Source: JAQCEJ01 sp040881995 | GTDB lineage: Bacteria > Planctomycetota > Planctomycetia > Planctomycetales > Planctomycetaceae | Assembly (NCBI GenBank): GCA_040881995.1 | Contig: JBBECD010000204.1 | Coordinates: 9,406-73,405 of the forward strand | DNA length: 64,000 nucleotides | Direction of reading: 5' to 3' | Part shown: positions 1-8,149 of the stretch, in pieces | Layout: each line of letters begins with the position of its first letter | Position numbering within the stretch: position 1 is the stretch's first letter | Position numbers and translations under genes: made by a program | The notes under the pieces: model-generated | Seen by the model: the letters and a program-made list of their open reading frames with translations, nothing else | Database searches by the model: none | What the model was told of the DNA's origin: nothing

Positions 1-251
1 GTCCACATGAAGGCCCAGTCGCCGAGGATTTGGATTTCTTGAATCTCGCTCTTGCCATCGAACTGCGGTTGCGGCCCATCTCCCGCCGAACTGGAGGCGG
101 CGAACTCGGCTTTATTCATCGGAGGCCGGCCCGGAATCAGGAATACGACGTCGTCGGTCATCAGGTCGAGCACGGTCTCGGTGTCGCCGGCGCGAGTGGC
201 GTGCATCCAGGTCGTGACGAGATCGTGGATTTGCTGTTCGTCGGTGGGCAT
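1..251 (-). CDS. NTF2-like (SnoaL/DUF4440-type) protein, 3' end outside window
   Basis: The first 83 residues of this minus-strand gene are visible; it runs off the left edge. It begins MPTDEQQIHDLV and continues with a helix-rich N-terminus, the segment TRAGDTETVLDLMTDDVVF and an IPGRPP turn. This is the usual opening of SnoaL/DUF4440 proteins of the NTF2 fold, which range from small-ligand binders to isomerases. The fold is recognised from pattern only, and the substrate is unknown. It is the last visible gene of a four-gene minus-strand run that starts with the VOC protein at 1177. ATG at 249-251 is the natural start, 18 bases after the preceding stop. Confidence 0.75.
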   Translation of the reverse strand, partial: MPTDEQQIHDLVTTWMHATRAGDTETVLDLMTDDVVFLIPGRPPMNKAEFAASSSAGDGPQPQFDGKSEIQEIQILGDWAFMW

Positions 252-269
252 TGCGGTATCCTCATCCGG

Positions 270-509
270 TCATTCGGGCACGCCGCCGCGCACATGACGA
301 CCAACACTTGCGGCGTTCATCGAATTTGCCGATGGCGGAATCTCGTGTTGAAACATGCGGCGAAGTCGGAGATCGCCGATGATGAATTCATAAGCCCCAA
401 GTACAAAGAACAACGCCGAGAAGAACAGCGCGGTGTCATCGTGACGAATGAAAACCTGAGACGCAGCACAAAGTACGAAACAGACTACACCGAGGATTTT
501 ATCGGCCAT
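270..509 (-). CDS. small membrane protein, 79 aa, unknown function
   Basis: A short protein beginning MADKILGVVCFVLCAAS. Two hydrophobic stretches (about residues 3-17 and 27-41) are separated by the short polar segment RHDD, consistent with a two-pass membrane hairpin, followed by a polar tail. The ATG at 509 is preceded by GGGAAG on the minus strand. The reading frame stays open upstream to 596, but that part overlaps the preceding gene and looks non-coding. The start overlaps the end of the 78-residue gene by 11 bases, suggesting co-translation. No family recognised. Confidence 0.5.
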   Translation of the reverse strand: MADKILGVVCFVLCAASQVFIRHDDTALFFSALFFVLGAYEFIIGDLRLRRMFQHEIPPSANSMNAASVGRHVRGGVPE

Positions 510-735
510 ATTGGACTTCCCTATGGTCAGGAACTGTGTTGCCCGCATCTTTCCACCGCGAGACCGCTTCTTCGACAATTCTCCGAATCCGCTCAAAATG
601 CTGCTCCATGGCCGCGCGATTCTTCGCGCGTACGTCTTCTCCCGCTTCGTGGATCAATTCCGCAAGGTGTTCTTCACCCGCGTCGGGATCGTAGGCTTCC
701 GAGTCGCCGTTCACGTTGCTGGTCTTTTGACTCAT
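499..735 (-). CDS. small acidic helical protein, 78 aa, unknown function
   Basis: A charged protein starting MSQKTSNVNGDSEAYDPDAG, then a long predicted helix (about residues 18-65) rich in Glu, Arg and Ala. There is no signal peptide or membrane segment. The ATG at 733-735 lies one base after the stop of the VOC gene (737-739), so the two are almost certainly translated from one message. Its end overlaps the next small gene by 11 bases. I do not recognise the family. The tight packing in a same-strand run is the main support that it is real. Confidence 0.6.
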   Translation of the reverse strand: MSQKTSNVNGDSEAYDPDAGEEHLAELIHEAGEDVRAKNRAAMEQHFERIRRIVEEAVSRWKDAGNTVPDHREVQYGR

Positions 736-736
736 G

Positions 737-1177
737 TTATCCCCCGCCTTCCGGCGTCTTGCCGTCCCACCACGCTCCCGGGCGGTACGTGCCGAAGTAC
801 CAGACGTGGCCTTCGGGGTCGGTCGCCATGTAGCCGCGCGAACCGTAATCTTCGTCCTGCAATTCTCGCGTGATGACCGCGCCGGCGGCTTTCGCCTGTT
901 CGTAATGGGCATCGGGATCGTCGATGCGGATGCAAAGCCCCTGACTCACGCCGGGCAGGCCGCGCGGGCTGACGTGTCCCGTTTCGGGCTTGGGAGAGGA
1001 AACCATGATCACGCCCGAGCCGAGACTCAGTTCGGAATGCATGACGGTATCGTTGGGGCCATCGACAATCAATCGTGTGGTAAAACCGAACGCACGGCAC
1101 AACCAGTCGATCGCCGCGCGAGGATCGTTGTAGGTGAGCGTCGGATAAATGTCGCCCACGGCGGGAAACGTCGTCAT
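737..1177 (-). CDS. VOC-superfamily (glyoxalase/bleomycin resistance-like) protein
   Basis: 146 residues. Opens with the beta-alpha-beta pattern of the vicinal oxygen chelate fold (IYPTLTYNDPRAAIDWLCRA, then FGFTTR) and ends in a second module with YMATDPEGHVWYFG, the DP-GH-W signature of glyoxalase-like proteins. H47 in VMHSELSLG, plus D and H near residues 122-126, are candidate ligands. Substrate not predictable: relatives include glyoxalase I, fosfomycin resistance proteins and PhnB-like proteins. ATG at 1175-1177 is chosen; the antisense frame remains open far upstream only because it is a shadow of the ATPase gene. First gene of a minus-strand run. Confidence 0.85.
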   Translation of the reverse strand: MTTFPAVGDIYPTLTYNDPRAAIDWLCRAFGFTTRLIVDGPNDTVMHSELSLGSGVIMVSSPKPETGHVSPRGLPGVSQGLCIRIDDPDAHYEQAKAAGAVITRELQDEDYGSRGYMATDPEGHVWYFGTYRPGAWWDGKTPEGGG

Positions 1178-1211
1178 GATGCGGACCTCCTCAAAAGAAT
1201 GTTCTGCTTCA

Positions 1212-1240
1212 ATTATACTCTGCGCCGTCCCCCTGCGGAA
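1212..1240 (-). promoter_or_regulatory. possible sigma70-type promoter for the VOC gene run
   Basis: On the minus strand a perfect TATAAT lies at plus coordinates 1212-1217, 35 bases upstream of the VOC start codon. The hexamer 17 bases further upstream (1235-1240, TTCCGC on the minus strand) matches the -35 consensus poorly. Supported by the -10 box and position only. Confidence 0.35.
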
Positions 1241-1345
1241 GATCGCCAAAGAGTCCTGTACTTCGGAATCGCAGCGACTACAATGCGGCCAGTTGATACC
1301 ATCCACCGCAGCATCACGACCGACACCGTATTGAAACGACAACGA

Positions 1346-4054
1346 ATGATCTCCACCCCCTGGGCGATATCCGCAGACGACCTTGCGGCGGAACTGCAAA
1401 CCGACGCTGAGACCGGCTTGACCTCCGCCGAAGCGGAAAAACGTCTCGCCGAGCATGGTCCCAATCAGCTTGAAGATAAAGAGCGAGCCCATGCGTTGCG
1501 GCTGTTTCTGGGACAGTTCGCCAATTTGATGATCGGCCTCTTGGTCGTCGCGGGGGTTATCAGTGCGGTGCTGGGGGACTGGGCCGACTCGATTCTCATT
1601 CTGTTGATCGTGCTGGCGAATGCGGTTATCGGTTTCCTGCAAGAATGGCGCGCCGAAGAGAGTTTGAACGCGCTGATGAACATGACGCGGCCGAGTTGCC
1701 GGGTCTGGCGCGACGGCGCGTTGACCGAACGTCCCGTGGTCGATCTCGTGCCGGGCGACGTCATCGATCTGGCTGGCGGCGATTTTGTTCCCGCCGATGC
1801 CAGGTTGGCGAGTGCATCGAATCTCGAATGCGACGAAGCGCCGCTCACCGGTGAATCGCTTCCCGTCGATAAAACCGTCGCGGCACTCCCGGCGGAGACC
1901 GTCCTCCCCGAACGGACGTCGATGGTCTTTTCGGGAACGGCGGTGCTCCGCGGCAAAGGTCACGCCATTGTGACGACGACCGGCATGAACACCGAACTCG
2001 GCACAATCGCCTCGCTGCTCGGACGGACCGAAGACGTGCAGACGCCGCTGCAAAAGCGACTGACGCAGTTGTCGCGGCAGCTCGCGGTGATCGTGCTGGC
2101 GATCTGTCTGCTGATTTTCGTCGTCGGCGTGTTGCGGGAACCCTCCGGGGCTTGGACGTCCAAACTCTTCACCGACATGCTGATGGTGGCGGTCAGTCTC
2201 GCGGTGGCGGCGATTCCCGAAGGATTGCCCGCCGTAATCACCATCACGCTGGCGCTCGGTTCGCAGAAGATGGCCGCGCGGAATGCGATCATTCGCCGGC
2301 TCGCGGCGGTGGAAACGCTCGGTTCGGTTGACATCATCTGCAGCGACAAAACCGGCACGCTCACGCAAAACCGCATGACCGTCGTCGAACTGCTCCCCGG
2401 CCGCGACGACGACGAAGGGATACGAGAACTGCTCGTCGCCGGCGCGCTGTGCAACGATGCCGCGGCGTCGGCGGAAGGGGACTGGATCGGCAGCGCGACT
2501 GAGACGGCCCTGTTGCGCGCGGCGGCGGAATCGGGTCTCGACGTCGCCAAGCTGCGAGCATCGCAACCACGGCTCGACGAAATCCCGTTCAGTTCCGAAC
2601 GCAAGCGGATGGCGGTGCTGTACATCGGCGAGCACATGGCGGCGTTGTATCCGGGGGAAGGGGGAACGCACCGCGTGCTCGTGAAAGGGGCCGCCGAACG
2701 AATTCTCGCGCGGTGCCGGCACGTCCGGCAGAGGGATGCACTCATCGCCATGGACGACGCACAACAGACGATCTGGGAAGACAAACTCCGTCGTCTGACC
2801 GAACGGGGCTACCGCGTGCTGGCGCTCGCCGAGCGAAGCTGGCCCGCGGCGACGTTCGCCGAATTCGATGAAGACCCCGAGACGAATCTCTGCCTGCTGG
2901 GTTTGGTGGCCATCAACGATCCGCCGCGGCCGGAAGTGAAACTTTCGATTGCAGAATGCCGGTCGGCGGGCATCCGGCCGGTGATGATTACGGGAGATCA
3001 TCAAGTCACGGCGAGCGCGATCGCCGAGAGCCTGGGACTGCGGACGGAATCCGACGCGGTTATCAACGGCGGGGAACTGGAACGCATGACCGACGACGAG
3101 CTGCGCGAAAAAGTTCCGCAGGTCTCGGTGTTCGCCCGCGTCTCTCCCGAGCACAAGCTCCGCATCGTGCAGGCGTATCAATCGCAGGGTCACGTCGCCG
3201 CGATGACGGGGGACGGCGTGAACGACGCCCCGGCTCTCAAGCAGGCGTCGATCGGGGTGGCGATGGGCATCACCGGCACCGACGTCGCCAAAGGGGCCGC
3301 CGACATGGTGCTCGCCGACGACAACTTCGCCACGATCGTCGCCGCCGTTGAAGAGGGCCGCGTCGTGTACGACAACATTCGCAAGTTCGTCGGTTACTTG
3401 CTGACGGCGAACACCGGCGAGATTCTCGCGATCGTCGTCGCGATTCTGGCGGGGTTTCCCATTCCGCTGCTGCCGATCCACATTCTGTGGATCAATCTCG
3501 TCACCGACGGATTGCCGGCGCTGGCGCTCGGTTTCGAGCGGGGCGAACCCGACATCATGAAACGCCGGCCGCGGCGTCAGCGGGAAAGCTTGTTTTCCGG
3601 CGGTCTCGGCACGCAGATCTTCGTCTTTGGAACTTGGATGGGTTTGTCGAGCGTTATCCTCTTTAAGCTGATGTTGTTGGACGTCGGCCTCTTTACGATG
3701 CCCGCCGACGAATCGCAGAAGATCGATTACGCGCGGTCGATGGTCTTCCTGGTGCTGGCGATGTCGCAACTGTTTTACGTCCTCGCCTTGCGGTCGTCGA
3801 AACAGACGTTGTGGGAACTCGGCGTCTGGTCGAACTGGCGCTTGGCCGCTGCCGTGGCGTTGGGAGCGGCGCTGCAGATTGCTATATTATACGTCGAACC
3901 TTTGCAAAAGGTTTTTCACACGCAGGCGTTGTCGCTGCGCGATCTGGCGGTCGGCCTGATCGTCTCGGCGACGTCGTTCGTGTTCTTGGAATGCTGGAAA
4001 CTCATTCAACGCACGCGGGCCGCGATCGCCGGATCGTCCGCGGAGACCCATTGA
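1346..4054 (+). CDS. P-type cation ATPase, type II (Ca2+-ATPase-like)
   Basis: 902 residues, a full-length type II P-type ATPase of the inner membrane. Phosphorylation motif DKTGTLT with Asp334; TGES in the actuator domain near residue 170; PEGLP in M4; TGDGVNDAPALK in the hinge. The M5 segment has N689 and E692 (NTGE) and M6 has N717, T720, D721 (NLVTDG). These match the residues that build the two Ca2+ sites in SERCA, so Ca2+ (or Mn2+) transport is a sound inference. The start is set at MISTPW because the tandem paralogue begins MISSPW. The reading frame is open further upstream, but there is no homology there. Followed after 64 bases by the second pump. Confidence 0.93.
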   Translation: MISTPWAISADDLAAELQTDAETGLTSAEAEKRLAEHGPNQLEDKERAHALRLFLGQFANLMIGLLVVAGVISAVLGDWADSILILLIVLANAVIGFLQEWRAEESLNALMNMTRPSCRVWRDGALTERPVVDLVPGDVIDLAGGDFVPADARLASASNLECDEAPLTGESLPVDKTVAALPAETVLPERTSMVFSGTAVLRGKGHAIVTTTGMNTELGTIASLLGRTEDVQTPLQKRLTQLSRQLAVIVLAICLLIFVVGVLREPSGAWTSKLFTDMLMVAVSLAVAAIPEGLPAVITITLALGSQKMAARNAIIRRLAAVETLGSVDIICSDKTGTLTQNRMTVVELLPGRDDDEGIRELLVAGALCNDAAASAEGDWIGSATETALLRAAAESGLDVAKLRASQPRLDEIPFSSERKRMAVLYIGEHMAALYPGEGGTHRVLVKGAAERILARCRHVRQRDALIAMDDAQQTIWEDKLRRLTERGYRVLALAERSWPAATFAEFDEDPETNLCLLGLVAINDPPRPEVKLSIAECRSAGIRPVMITGDHQVTASAIAESLGLRTESDAVINGGELERMTDDELREKVPQVSVFARVSPEHKLRIVQAYQSQGHVAAMTGDGVNDAPALKQASIGVAMGITGTDVAKGAADMVLADDNFATIVAAVEEGRVVYDNIRKFVGYLLTANTGEILAIVVAILAGFPIPLLPIHILWINLVTDGLPALALGFERGEPDIMKRRPRRQRESLFSGGLGTQIFVFGTWMGLSSVILFKLMLLDVGLFTMPADESQKIDYARSMVFLVLAMSQLFYVLALRSSKQTLWELGVWSNWRLAAAVALGAALQIAILYVEPLQKVFHTQALSLRDLAVGLIVSATSFVFLECWKLIQRTRAAIAGSSAETH

Positions 4055-4118
4055 AGAAAGCCGAAGCGATGACCGATGCTCAACACCCCTACTGGCACGC
4101 CACCGAAGCGACAACAAT

Positions 4119-6797
4119 ATGATCTCATCCCCTTGGTCGATTTCCTTAGATGATCTTGCGACGGAACTGCAAACCGACCGATCGTCGGGACTGACGACAG
4201 CGGAAGCCGAAAAGCGGCTGGCTCGATATGGACGCAATCAGCTTCCCGAGAAGGGGCCGACTCCGCTGTGGTTCATCGTTCTGCGCCAGTTTGCCAGTCC
4301 GCTGATTTACATTCTGGTCGCCGCCGCGGTGGTCTCGGTGTTGATCGGTGACGTGAAGGACGCGGGTTTCATCGCCGCCGTGCTGTTCATCAACGCCGTG
4401 ATCGGGGCGTACCAGGAATCGCAGGCCGAGAGAAGCTCTTATGCCCTGCGCAAGCTGATGCGCATGCAGGCCCAGGTGGAGCGCGACGGCGAAGTGCGCG
4501 AAATTATGGCCGACGAAGTGGTTCCCGGCGACGTCGTATGGCTCGAGTCGGGCAATCGGGTGGCCGCCGATATCCGACTGTTGTCGACTTTGGGCGTGGA
4601 GATCGACGAATCGCTGTTGACCGGCGAATCGATGGCCGTTACTAAGGACGCCGAATGGAGGGGAGACAAAGACGTCACGTTGGCCGATCGTCAGAATATG
4701 GCATTTGCAGGCTCGATGGTGGCGCGGGGCCGCGCGAAGGGGATTGTCGTCGCCACGGGAACCGAAACGCACGTGGGGCAACTCGCGCTCGACGTGATGG
4801 GGACCGGCGGCGGGAAACCCCCGTTGCTGGCCCGCATGGAACGGTTTACCAATCACGTCGCCATCGGAACCGTCGCAGCTTCCGCCCTGATCGGCGGAAT
4901 GGGGTACGTCATCTGGAACTACACGGTGGTGGAGACGTTCTTTTTAGTGGTTGCGCTGGCGGTATCGGCGATTCCCGAAGGGCTGCCGGTCGCGATGACG
5001 GTCGCTCTGGCGGTGGCCACCAGTCGCATGGCCAAGCGCAACGTGATCGTGCGCCGCCTGACGGCGGTCGAGGGGCTGGGAAGTTGCACGCTGATTGCAA
5101 CCGATAAAACGGGAACCCTCACCTGCAACGAGTTGACCGTGCGCGAGGTGAAACTCAACGGCGGCGCGGTCTACCACGCGACGGGTGAGGGATTTTCTCC
5201 CCGGGGGGAAGTCCTGTTTGAAGGAAAAGCCGTCGACCACACCGCCGACGTTCAACTGACGAACACAATTCGGGCCGCGGTGTTGTGCAACGAAGCCGAC
5301 CTCCACCATTCCGACGGAGACTGGGTCTGGCGCGGCGATGCGGTCGACGTGGCGATACTGAGCCTGGGGCAGAAATTGGGACTTTCGCGAGAAACGCAAC
5401 TCGATCGTTCTCCGCGGGTCAACCAGATTCCGTTCGAGTCCGAACGCCAGTTTTCGGCGTCGTTCCATCATCGCGGCGAAGGGACCGATGTCTTTGTGAA
5501 AGGCGCGCCCGAGCGCGTGATGGACATGTGCGCGACGAACCTTTCGGCCGCCGATCGCCAGCATCTCGAGTCGGCGGCGCTCGACATCGCGAAACGCGGC
5601 TTGCGCGTGATTGCCGTCGCCGGCGGACACATTTCGCAGCCGATCTCGTCGTCGGATGTGCCTCCGCAACCGGACGATTTGAAACTGCTGGGATTTCTGG
5701 GAATGATCGACCCGTTGCGGCCCGGTGCCCGCGAAGCGGTCGCCGACTGTCATTCGGCGGGAGTCGAAGTGACGATGGTGACGGGCGATCATCGCGTTAC
5801 AGCTTTGGCGATCGCCCGCGATCTCGGCCTGGCCGATCGCGACGACCAGGTGATGACCGCGGTCGAACTGGCGGGAAAATCGGACGACGAACTCGCCGAC
5901 GCCGTCGGCCGCATTCGCGTGTTTGCCCGCGTCACGCCGCGTCAGAAGCTCGATATCGTCAACGCGGCCCGCCGCGCCGGCCACTTCGTCGCGGTGACCG
6001 GCGACGGGGTGAACGATGCGCCGGCGATGCGTGCGGCGAACATCGGCGTAGCGATGGGCAAGGCCGGCACCGACGTGGCGCGAGAGGCGGCCGAACTGGT
6101 TATCAGCGACGACAATTTCAGTTCCATCGTGGGAGGGATCGAAGAGGGACGCATCGCGTATGACAATATCCGCAAAGTGATTTTCTTGCTGGTGTCGATG
6201 GGGGCGGCCGAACTGGTCATGGTTCTGTTGTCGGTGATCACCGGGTTGCCCGTCCCGCTGCTGCCGGTGCAACTCTTATGGCTGAACCTCGTGACCAACG
6301 GAATTCAAGGCGTGGCTTTGGCGTTCGAGCCGGGAGAAGGGGACAGCCTGCAACGCAAACCGCGTCCGCCCGGCGAACCGGTCTTCAACCGCTTGATGAT
6401 CGAACGAATCGCCGTGTCGGTGTTCGTCGTGGGCGTCGGGGGGTTCCTGGTATTTGCCGTCGCCAAGTGGCTCGATTGGTCCGACGCCGATGCGCGAAAC
6501 CTGCTGCTGCTGGTGATGGTGTTGTTCGAAAACTTCCACGTGGGAAACTGCCGGTCGGAGACGAAGTCGGCGTTCGCGTTGTCGCCGCTTCGCAGCCCCG
6601 TTTTATTCTTCGGTACGCTCGGCGCATTTCTCGTGCACGTGGCCGGCATGTACATTCCCTTCTTGCAGGATCTCCTGGCCACCCATCCGATCGATTTGAA
6701 GATGTGGTGCGTGGCGATCGGCGTCAGCGTGCTCGTTGTCCCTGCCATCGAACTGCATAAGTGGTGGTCCGCCAGGCAAACGGCGGCTGTCGCATAA
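4119..6797 (+). CDS. P-type cation ATPase, type II, altered ion-site residues
   Basis: 892 residues, tandem paralogue of the preceding pump. It has all catalytic motifs: TGES in the actuator domain, DKTGTLT with Asp329, TGDGVNDAPAMR, PEGLP in M4. Membrane site residues differ: the M5 position equivalent to SERCA Asn768 is G695 (SMGAAE, E698 kept) and M6 reads NLVTNG, so Asn727 replaces the conserved Asp. Bacterial pumps with NLVTNG are known as general cation ATPases; ion specificity is inferred to differ from the first pump. The two probably arose by duplication and are likely co-transcribed. A good terminator hairpin follows at 6807-6845. Confidence 0.93.
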   Translation: MISSPWSISLDDLATELQTDRSSGLTTAEAEKRLARYGRNQLPEKGPTPLWFIVLRQFASPLIYILVAAAVVSVLIGDVKDAGFIAAVLFINAVIGAYQESQAERSSYALRKLMRMQAQVERDGEVREIMADEVVPGDVVWLESGNRVAADIRLLSTLGVEIDESLLTGESMAVTKDAEWRGDKDVTLADRQNMAFAGSMVARGRAKGIVVATGTETHVGQLALDVMGTGGGKPPLLARMERFTNHVAIGTVAASALIGGMGYVIWNYTVVETFFLVVALAVSAIPEGLPVAMTVALAVATSRMAKRNVIVRRLTAVEGLGSCTLIATDKTGTLTCNELTVREVKLNGGAVYHATGEGFSPRGEVLFEGKAVDHTADVQLTNTIRAAVLCNEADLHHSDGDWVWRGDAVDVAILSLGQKLGLSRETQLDRSPRVNQIPFESERQFSASFHHRGEGTDVFVKGAPERVMDMCATNLSAADRQHLESAALDIAKRGLRVIAVAGGHISQPISSSDVPPQPDDLKLLGFLGMIDPLRPGAREAVADCHSAGVEVTMVTGDHRVTALAIARDLGLADRDDQVMTAVELAGKSDDELADAVGRIRVFARVTPRQKLDIVNAARRAGHFVAVTGDGVNDAPAMRAANIGVAMGKAGTDVAREAAELVISDDNFSSIVGGIEEGRIAYDNIRKVIFLLVSMGAAELVMVLLSVITGLPVPLLPVQLLWLNLVTNGIQGVALAFEPGEGDSLQRKPRPPGEPVFNRLMIERIAVSVFVVGVGGFLVFAVAKWLDWSDADARNLLLLVMVLFENFHVGNCRSETKSAFALSPLRSPVLFFGTLGAFLVHVAGMYIPFLQDLLATHPIDLKMWCVAIGVSVLVVPAIELHKWWSARQTAAVA

Positions 6798-6806
6798 CCG
6801 AATCGA

Positions 6807-6845
6807 CCCGTTGAGCCGTTTAGTCGGCTACGGGTTTCCATTTTT
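6807..6845 (+). terminator. rho-independent terminator after the ATPase pair
   Basis: CCCGT(tg)AGCCG pairs with CGGCTACGGG around the loop TTTAGT, followed by TTTCCATTTTT. The stem is 10 bp with a 2-base bulge and starts 10 bases after the stop codon of the second ATPase. Confidence 0.7.
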
Positions 6846-6917
6846 GCAGCGACGTGTTAGAACATGAATCATGTGCGTGACGCCGGCATCCAACGCGACA
6901 ATGGAAAGTGAAACAAT

Positions 6918-7856
6918 ATGACCACCGCTCAATTTTCGTACGAGCACGTTTTGGTCTCGACCGATTTTTCTCCTCACGCCGAGGCGGCGCTCCGGCAGGC
7001 GATCTGGCTGGGCCGGCAATCGCCGCTGCGGATCACACTGGCGCACGCCTACCCCGATCTTCGTCAGGTCGTGCATCACGCTTCGGCGAAGGCGAAAATC
7101 GACCTGCTCTACGGCGAAGGAAAAGCGTTCGACGAAGAGGTCCGCAAGGAATCCGAAACGAAAATGCGGCGCATCGTCGCCGGTGTGAACGCGAACGATC
7201 TCAACATCGACTATCTGACGCTGCTCGGCGATCCTTCGGTGGAAGTCACTCGTGCCGTGCAGGGAGGGAACGTCGATCTCGTGATGGCCGGCACGCGCGG
7301 GCTGGGGCGGTGGGAGAGATTCTTCGTCGGCAGCACGGCGAAACGGCTGATTCGCAAATGCCCGGCCGACGTCTGGATCGTGAAGGCCGAGCACGTGGGC
7401 GAACCCAAAATCGTGCTCGCCGCGACCGATTTTTCGGAGGCGAGCCGGCGAGCGGTGCTGCGCGCCATGACGATCGCTCAGAGGGCGCACGCCGAGTTTC
7501 ATCTGTTGCACGCGATCGATTCGAACGACGTGCCAGACGACGTCGTCGAGCGCATTCCCGAGGGGAGTTCGCTGCGCGAGGAAATCAACGCCGAGGCGGC
7601 GAAACATCTCGACGGCTTCGTCGCATCGCTCCCCGCGGACCTGGGGCCGGTGCAAACCCACCAGACGTACGGCATCCCCTGGATGGAAATCGGCCGCACG
7701 GCGGAACACCTCAAAGCCGACCTGATCGTCATGGGCAGCATCGGCCGCAGCGGCATCACCGGTTTGCTGTTGGGCAACACGGCGGAACGCGTGCTCGACA
7801 CCTGCGATTGCAGCATTTTGACGATCAAACCCGAGGGGTTTGTCTCGCCGGTGTGA
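6918..7856 (+). CDS. tandem universal stress protein (two UspA domains)
   Basis: 312 residues made of two UspA domains (about 8-150 and 155-312). Both carry the nucleotide-binding G-x2-G-x9-G motif: GTRGLGRWERFFVGST from G125, and GSIGRSGITGLLLGNT from G273. They are therefore expected to bind ATP. Each domain opens with the usual hydrophobic strand followed by DFS (VSTDFSPHAE, AATDFSEASR). Cytoplasmic; role in stress survival is known only in general. It sits between two cation pumps and a large sensor kinase, which suggests a stress locus, but it has its own spacing and probably its own promoter after the 6807-6845 terminator. Confidence 0.93.
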   Translation: MTTAQFSYEHVLVSTDFSPHAEAALRQAIWLGRQSPLRITLAHAYPDLRQVVHHASAKAKIDLLYGEGKAFDEEVRKESETKMRRIVAGVNANDLNIDYLTLLGDPSVEVTRAVQGGNVDLVMAGTRGLGRWERFFVGSTAKRLIRKCPADVWIVKAEHVGEPKIVLAATDFSEASRRAVLRAMTIAQRAHAEFHLLHAIDSNDVPDDVVERIPEGSSLREEINAEAAKHLDGFVASLPADLGPVQTHQTYGIPWMEIGRTAEHLKADLIVMGSIGRSGITGLLLGNTAERVLDTCDCSILTIKPEGFVSPV

Positions 7857-7857
7857 G

Positions 7858-7877
7858 AAACGGGGACCGTCCCGTTT
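7858..7877 (+). terminator. hairpin directly after the universal stress protein
   Basis: AAACGGG and CCCGTTT form a 7-bp stem around GACCGT, one base after the stop codon, followed by TTGAGTCTTATTCCC. There is no long T run, so this is only a possible terminator. Confidence 0.4.
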
Positions 7878-8149
7878 TGAGTCTTATTCCCTCTTAAAGT
7901 CTCTTATTCATCCGACGCATCCATAAATGTGAACGCGTCGCCGAAAACCAATATTTTGGGGACGCCGGAAGACAACGAACCTACCAAACCCCGGCAGTTT
8001 CGGTATGATTGGTTCATTGATTTTTCTTGCCGGGCGACCGCGGCGGTCTGACGCGGGACTTGCCCGGGACTTGCTCACGCGGCCGGCGATGATGTGGAGC
8101 GGGTGAAATCGGGTTTCGCACATCAATACACCGCCCAGGTAAAGCGAAT

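Noticed and set aside
737..3769. 1010-codon open frame on the minus strand opposite the first P-type ATPase
   Set aside because: Only the last 146 codons (the VOC protein) are real. The rest is an antisense shadow produced by GC-rich codon use and shows no family pattern.
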